The notes under the pieces were generated by a model. The model was not told where the DNA came from. It did not search any database and saw only the letters and a list, made by a program, of their open reading frames with translations. Source: QAND01 sp003150225 (GTDB taxonomy: Bacteria > Bacillota > Clostridia > Christensenellales > QAND01). From it: a stretch of 64,000 bases of DNA. How positions within the stretch are numbered: the first letter of the stretch is position 1; the number at the start of each line of letters is the position of its first letter. A program made the translations under genes and the position numbers. The stretch covers positions 930,001 to 994,000 of the forward strand of contig NZ_CP076563.1 in NCBI RefSeq assembly GCF_044357945.1, written 5' to 3'. Positions 59,418-64,000 of the stretch are shown here, in pieces.

Positions 59418-60773
59418 CTAGGCCAGGATGTCCTTTAAGTCCTTTAGCTGCCAGGTGCTGGTAACCACCAGCACGCTGTCCCCCAACTCCATGGTATCGT
59501 CGCCGCTGGGGATGATGTGCTTGCCCTTTCGGATGATGCAGGCCAGCAGTAGATTGGGCTTAAGCTCCAGGTTCTTTAGGGGCGTCCCTAAGAATTTGGC
59601 CTTTTCCCGCACCACGAACTCCACCGCTTCCACCTTGTTATCCACGATTTTATGGAGGGTCTCCACATTGCTGCCCAGAGAATTCTGCATCGCTCGGACG
59701 TAGCGGACAATCTGGTCAGCGGTGATAAACTTGGGGGAAATGACGCTATCGATACCGGCTCGCTCCATAATTCCCGCAAAGGAGAGCCGGTTCACCTTGG
59801 TAATGACCTTATTCACTCCCAGGCTGGTGGCATACATGGAGATGATGATATTCTCCTCGTCATTGTCGATAAGGGCAATAAAGGCATCGGTATCCGCAAT
59901 GCCCTCCTCCAGCAGCAGTTCCTCATCGGTGCCGTCTCCACAGATAAGGGTCGCCTTGGGCATCACCACCGAAAGCTGCTGGCAGCGATCCGGGTTCCGC
60001 TCGATGATCTTCACCTTGACCCCCATCTTGCTGAGAATGCGCCCCAGATAAAAGGTGATGCGTCCGCCTCCCACGATAAGAGCGCTCTTTACCTTTTCCT
60101 TTAGAACCCCAATGGTGCGGAAAAAATCCTCGATCTCCCGCGGCACGCCAGTGAGGGTGATCTTATCCCCCTGCTGCAAAACAAAGTCCCCGCTGGGAAT
60201 GTATACCTCGCCTTTCCGCTGTACGGCGCAGATGAGGATTTTTACGTTGTATTTCTGGGAGATGGAGGCCATGGACTGGCCGACAAGGGGGCTGTTTTCC
60301 CGAACCTTGATCTCCACCAGTTCCACCCGTCCCTTGGCGAAGGAATCCATCTTGATGGCTGAGGGAAACCGGATGATCCTGCTGATCTCCACTGCGGCGG
60401 CAAGCTCGGGATTGATGGACATGGAAAGGCCAAGATCCTCCCGAAGCATGGTAAGCTGTTCCGCATATTCCGGGTTGCGCACCCGGGCGATGGTATGCTT
60501 GGCCCCCAGTTTCTTGGCCAGCATACAACTCAGGATATTGAGTTCATCGGCGCTGGTGGCGGCAATTAAAAGATCGGCATCCTGCACCCCCGCCTCCCGC
60601 TGGATGGCATAGCTGGCTCCATTGCCGTGGATACCCAGAACATCCATGGTATCGGTGGACCGCCGAAGTACCGCTGCGTTGTTATCGATTACCGTCACAT
60701 CATGGCCTTCCTTGACCAACTGGCTCACAAGGGTAGCGCCGACTTTGCCATCCCCCACCACTACGATCTTCAT
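59418..60773 (-). CDS. trkA: TrkA potassium channel regulatory subunit
   Basis: A 451-residue cytosolic protein with two RCK/KTN halves. The first NAD-binding loop is VVVGDGKVGATLVSQL and the second is LIVGGGRITFYLGRIL; each is followed by a C-terminal TrkA-C domain (about 140-220 and 370-450). TrkA gates TrkH in response to nucleotides. AAAGGAGCGTTCC precedes the ATG. It is the first gene of trkA-trkH. No ydaO-type riboswitch was recognised in the upstream stretch. Confidence 0.93.
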   Translation of the reverse strand: MKIVVVGDGKVGATLVSQLVKEGHDVTVIDNNAAVLRRSTDTMDVLGIHGNGASYAIQREAGVQDADLLIAATSADELNILSCMLAKKLGAKHTIARVRNPEYAEQLTMLREDLGLSMSINPELAAAVEISRIIRFPSAIKMDSFAKGRVELVEIKVRENSPLVGQSMASISQKYNVKILICAVQRKGEVYIPSGDFVLQQGDKITLTGVPREIEDFFRTIGVLKEKVKSALIVGGGRITFYLGRILSKMGVKVKIIERNPDRCQQLSVVMPKATLICGDGTDEELLLEEGIADTDAFIALIDNDEENIIISMYATSLGVNKVITKVNRLSFAGIMERAGIDSVISPKFITADQIVRYVRAMQNSLGSNVETLHKIVDNKVEAVEFVVREKAKFLGTPLKNLELKPNLLLACIIRKGKHIIPSGDDTMELGDSVLVVTSTWQLKDLKDILA

Positions 60774-60914
60774 GGAACGCTCCTTTACACCGCGTATTAA
60801 GATAGAATAAAGATAATGACGTGGTTATTGTAGCACATATTTTGCCTTTGACCAGCCCCAGGGACGCCTTTTTACGGGAAGAAAACCGGCCAGCCTTTTG
60901 CGGGGGGATTATCG

Positions 60915-60943
60915 TTGTCAAAAAAGGGCAGGATGTGTATACT
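60915..60943 (+). promoter_or_regulatory. Promoter of asnB
   Basis: TTGTCA (60915-60920), a 17-base spacer and TATACT (60938-60943), 60 bases before the asnB start. Confidence 0.7.
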
Positions 60944-61002
60944 GGATGCATGGCAAAACCGGGGACAAACTTCCCAATTCTCGCCTGACAGTAGGAGGCA
61001 AT

Positions 61003-62838
61003 ATGTGCGGCATTACGGGCTATCTCTCTCCCAAAGGGGGAGAACTTAGCGTTATAGAACCCATGATGGAGGTCATCACCCACCGGGGACCGGATTCAGC
61101 GGGAAGCCATGTGGACGACAAATGCGCCCTGGGTTTCCGGCGGCTGTCCATCATCGACCTTTCTGCGGACGGGGACCAGCCTCTTTATAACGAGGATCGT
61201 TCCCTGGCGCTGGTCTTTAATGGGGAGATCTACAATTACCAGCGCCTAAAAGAAGATCTTTTGGCAAAGGGCCATATTTTTTCCACCAAGACCGACTCCG
61301 AGGTGTTGCTCCACGGCTATGAGGAATGGGGGCTTGAGCTGCTCCAGAAGATCCGGGGCATGTTCGGCTTCTGTATCTGGGACTACGCCAACGACCGGGC
61401 GCTTCTGGTGCGGGATTTCTTCGGCATCAAGCCCATCTACTACGGCAGCTTTGGCGGGGATTTCATCTTCGGCTCGGAAATCAAATCCATTCTCCAGCAT
61501 CCTGCCGTTACCCGGGAGCTAAACCGGGAGGCCCTTGCTCAGTACCTCACCTTCCAATACTCGGTTCTGCCCGAAACCTTTTTCCGCGGCATCTATCGAC
61601 TGCCTCCCGCCCACTATCTTTTGTGGGAAAAGGGAGCATTTTCCATCCACCGATACTGGGAGCCGGTGTTCAACGCCGATGAGCCCATGACCTTTGAGGA
61701 CGCCGTAAACCGCATCGACGCCGTTATGCAGGATTCCATCGCCGCTCATAAGATCAGCGATACCGAGGTGGGCTGCTTCCTCAGCAGCGGGGTAGACAGC
61801 AGCTATATTGCGGCGGCCTCCCACTGTGATAAAACCTTTACCGTAGGCTTTGCCAACGAGCAGTACGATGAAACCTCCTATGCCAAGGAGCTGTCGGAGC
61901 ACATTGGCGTTCAGAACTACCGGAAGATCATCACCCCCGAGGAATACTGGAACATTCTGCCCACCGTCCAATACCATATGGACGAGCCCCATGCCGATCC
62001 CTCGGCTGTGGCCCTGTACTTCGTGAGCCAGATCGCCTCCGAAAAGGTAAAGGTAGTGCTGTCCGGCGAGGGGTCGGACGAGCTGTTCGGAGGCTATAAC
62101 ATCTACCGGGAGCCCCATGACCTGCGTCCCCTAACCCGGCTTCCCCGGTTTATCCGCAAAGCCCTTGGCGGGCTGGCCCGGTGCATCCCCTTCCGCATCA
62201 AGGGGAAAAATTACCTGATCCGGGGCAGCATGGACCTGGCCGACCGCTTCATCGGCAACGCCAAAATCTTCTCCGTAAAGGAGCGGAATCGGTTGCTTCG
62301 CAACCCCATGGAGGTACCCGTGCCCCAGGCGCTCACCCGTCCCTTCTACGACAAGGTGAAGGATCAGGACGAAATCACCCAAATGCAGTATATCGATATT
62401 AACTTCTGGCTTTGGGGAGACATCCTTCTAAAAGCTGACCGCATGAGCATGGCCCATTCCCTGGAGCTTCGGGTTCCTTTCCTGGACAAGGAGGTAGCCC
62501 GGGTGGCCTGTTCCATTCCCAGCCGTCATCGGGTCACAGAGGGAAATACCAAGGCGGCCCTGAGGGAATCCGCTCAGCGGTATATCCCACAAAAATCCGC
62601 TCAGAAGAAGAAACTGGGTTTCCCGGTTCCCATCCGGGTTTGGCTCCGCCAGGAGCCCTATTATCGGATCATCAAAGAGGCCTTTACCAGCGCTGTGGCC
62701 CAGGAGCTTTTCAACACCCAAGAGCTTCTCAAGCTTTTGGACGCCCACTACCACGGCAAGGTGGACAACTCCCGGAAAATCTGGACCATCTACACCTTCC
62801 TTCTTTGGCACGGACAGTTCTTCCCTCAAGCGAGTTAA
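61003..62838 (+). CDS. asnB: Asparagine synthetase (glutamine hydrolysing)
   Basis: A 611-residue enzyme. The start is fixed at ATG 61003, because Cys2 of MCGITGYL must be the N-terminal nucleophile after Met removal; GTAGGAGGCAAT precedes it. The glutaminase domain (2-210) includes HRGPDSAG, FNGEIYNY and HGYEEWG. The synthetase domain has the ATP loop FLSSGVDSSYIAAAS, then LSGEGSDELFGGY and the late KLGFPVPIRVWL. It makes asparagine from aspartate and glutamine. It is complete and monocistronic, with promoter and terminator. Confidence 0.93.
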   Translation: MCGITGYLSPKGGELSVIEPMMEVITHRGPDSAGSHVDDKCALGFRRLSIIDLSADGDQPLYNEDRSLALVFNGEIYNYQRLKEDLLAKGHIFSTKTDSEVLLHGYEEWGLELLQKIRGMFGFCIWDYANDRALLVRDFFGIKPIYYGSFGGDFIFGSEIKSILQHPAVTRELNREALAQYLTFQYSVLPETFFRGIYRLPPAHYLLWEKGAFSIHRYWEPVFNADEPMTFEDAVNRIDAVMQDSIAAHKISDTEVGCFLSSGVDSSYIAAASHCDKTFTVGFANEQYDETSYAKELSEHIGVQNYRKIITPEEYWNILPTVQYHMDEPHADPSAVALYFVSQIASEKVKVVLSGEGSDELFGGYNIYREPHDLRPLTRLPRFIRKALGGLARCIPFRIKGKNYLIRGSMDLADRFIGNAKIFSVKERNRLLRNPMEVPVPQALTRPFYDKVKDQDEITQMQYIDINFWLWGDILLKADRMSMAHSLELRVPFLDKEVARVACSIPSRHRVTEGNTKAALRESAQRYIPQKSAQKKKLGFPVPIRVWLRQEPYYRIIKEAFTSAVAQELFNTQELLKLLDAHYHGKVDNSRKIWTIYTFLLWHGQFFPQAS

Positions 62839-62876
62839 GACACAATCAGCCTCTTTCTCCATCCTATCCAAACCGC

Positions 62877-62909
62877 AAAGCACCGGCATCCCTTCCGGTG
62901 CTTTTTTGA
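62877..62909 (+). terminator. Terminator after asnB
   Basis: The stem AAAGCACCGG / CCGGTGCTTT with a short loop and T-run. The rest of the gap to 63020 is AT-rich and holds nothing recognised. Confidence 0.82.
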
Positions 62910-63020
62910 TAAACCTCGTAGAAAACTATACCATTATGACTAGGACATATTTTTATAGAAAATACCAATAATCCCGTGATTTTTTGGATTTTTCTTGCAA
63001 ATATATCGGTCACAACCGCG

Positions 63021-63049
63021 TTTACACCATGAAAATAATGGTATATAAT
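63021..63049 (+). promoter_or_regulatory. Promoter of the beta-helix protein gene
   Basis: TTTACA (63021-63026), a 17-base spacer and a perfect TATAAT (63044-63049). The spacer contains an inverted repeat CCAT ... ATGG. Confidence 0.72.
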
Positions 63050-63094
63050 TATGATCAGCCATTATTGGCAAACGAGACTCATTGGAGGGCGATT

Positions 63095-64000
63095 ATGAAA
63101 CGACTTTCTCGGCTTTTAACCTTTGTGCTGGCATTTGTTCTCTGCATGTCCATGGGCATCGCAACTACCTTAGCTGATGACGGCCCCGAGGCCAAATGGA
63201 GCGCCGACGGCGGAACTTGGCAGGAAGGCACTCTTATGGATGCCGTTTGGGCAGCCTATGGCGCCGACGCCAAAATTGAAATTCAGCTGCAAAGAAGCGT
63301 CACCCTAGACGCTTCCTGGTATCCCCAGCATCTGGGTTATTCCGGGGTGGAGTTGATTCTGGACGGCCAGGGCTTTACCATTCACCGGGGCCAAGCGCCT
63401 TCCCAATTCTTTGCCGTTGACCAGGCCAATAGCAAGGTTACCCTTAAAGACATCACTCTGGATGGCGGCGCGGTATGGGACAATCCCGCTAACGTAGCCG
63501 GACGCGCCAACTCCGGCACCACCATTAACGGAAATGGCCACCTCATCTGGATCTATAACGACAGCGCCACCCTAATTTTGGAGGAGGGCGCAGTCCTGCA
63601 AAACAACCACATCGTCAGCAGCCAGAATGGCGCCGGCATTGAAGTGAGCAATGGCACGCTAGTGATGAAAAATGGTTCGGCAATCAAACGCAACACCGCT
63701 ACCGGCTCCAGCGGCTACGGTGGCGGAGGAGCCGGCGTTGATATTGGCAGCAGTGGCATCTTCCGGATGGAAGGCGGCGTCATATCGGAGAATTACGCCA
63801 GCGTTGCCGGCGGTGGAATCTACGTGGGAGACGGCGGTTCCTTCCTTCTGAAAGACGGCCGGATCCAATCCAACGCAGCTGGCAACAACGGCGGTGCGAT
63901 CTCAGGCGCTGCAGGCTACGATATCAGCCTCATGGGCGGCGTCCTCACCGGAAACCAGGCGGGGGCCGGCGGCGGCATAACCCTGTTTGGTGATATCAAA
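63095..64000 (+). CDS. Secreted beta-helix surface protein, N-terminal part
   Basis: The window ends inside this gene; 302 codons are visible with no stop. ATG 63095 follows TTGGAGGGCGATT. A signal peptide (LLTFVLAFVLCMSMGIATTLA) leads the mature part DDGPEAKWSADGGTW. From about residue 60 the sequence is made of repeated short strands with Asn, Gly, Ser and Thr turns (LILDGQGFTIHRG, VTLKDITLDGGAVW, LILEEGAVLQNNHIV, GGAGVDIGSSGIFRMEGGVI), the pattern of right-handed beta-helix (pectate-lyase-like) adhesins. No catalytic residues are apparent. The anchor, if any, is outside the window. Confidence 0.85.
   Translation, partial: MKRLSRLLTFVLAFVLCMSMGIATTLADDGPEAKWSADGGTWQEGTLMDAVWAAYGADAKIEIQLQRSVTLDASWYPQHLGYSGVELILDGQGFTIHRGQAPSQFFAVDQANSKVTLKDITLDGGAVWDNPANVAGRANSGTTINGNGHLIWIYNDSATLILEEGAVLQNNHIVSSQNGAGIEVSNGTLVMKNGSAIKRNTATGSSGYGGGGAGVDIGSSGIFRMEGGVISENYASVAGGGIYVGDGGSFLLKDGRIQSNAAGNNGGAISGAAGYDISLMGGVLTGNQAGAGGGITLFGDIK

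Overview
The window reads as chromosomal DNA of a Gram-positive, probably spore-forming member of the class Clostridia, and a gut lineage is plausible. The pointers are strong AGGAGG ribosome sites before almost every gene, a PdaA-type cortex deacetylase, a DUF1540 protein, LPXTG-like surface proteins, a KtrB/TrkH-TrkA potassium system and moderately GC-rich codon use. No phage, IS element, CRISPR array or rRNA was seen. The species cannot be named from this sequence alone.

Layout. 1-4.3 kb: end of a MATE transporter, cytidine deaminase, Dabb and HD-domain proteins, PdaA, and an FAD oxidoreductase carrying a C-terminal Rieske domain. 4.5-5.7 kb: four very small genes, most closed by their own terminator. 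5.8-19.4 kb: one long co-directional biosynthetic cluster. It holds a seven-domain NRPS (C-A-T-C-A-T-R), a 7TM-type histidine kinase, a receiver/HD-GYP regulator, an acyl-AMP ligase, a free-standing acyl carrier protein and an Sfp-type phosphopantetheinyl transferase. Together these predict an N-acylated dipeptide aldehyde or alcohol. 19.8-28.3 kb: housekeeping genes (tRNA-Leu, substrate-binding lipoprotein, lytic transglycosylase, coaE, SIS protein, polA, SIMPL protein, ECF sigma factor, tRNA-Leu). 28.4-30.1 kb: an AT-richer island with 23 tandem AAGC tetranucleotides and a frameshifted surface protein gene. 30.1-44.8 kb: FrhB-like protein, two unknown exported proteins, xth, deoC, pyrimidine-nucleoside phosphorylase, a CofE-like protein, an LPXTG-like surface protein, DUF2207/LemA, an SDR epimerase and L-serine dehydratase.

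45.1-50.1 kb: four consecutive NagA-like amidohydrolase genes, clearly paralogous and all intact. 50.2-55.1 kb: an MMPL exporter operon with its TetR repressor, promoter and repeated operator, then a small P-loop kinase. 55.1-57.9 kb: a P-type metal ATPase whose leader is a NiCo (czcD) riboswitch with an overlapping terminator and a consensus promoter. 58-62.8 kb: TrkH/TrkA and asparagine synthetase. The window ends inside a secreted beta-helix protein.

The strongest points for follow-up are the acyl-peptide-aldehyde cluster with embedded HD-GYP signalling, the NiCo-controlled ATPase, the quadruple NagA array, and the tetranucleotide repeat set between the arms of a terminator-like inverted repeat upstream of a surface-protein locus.
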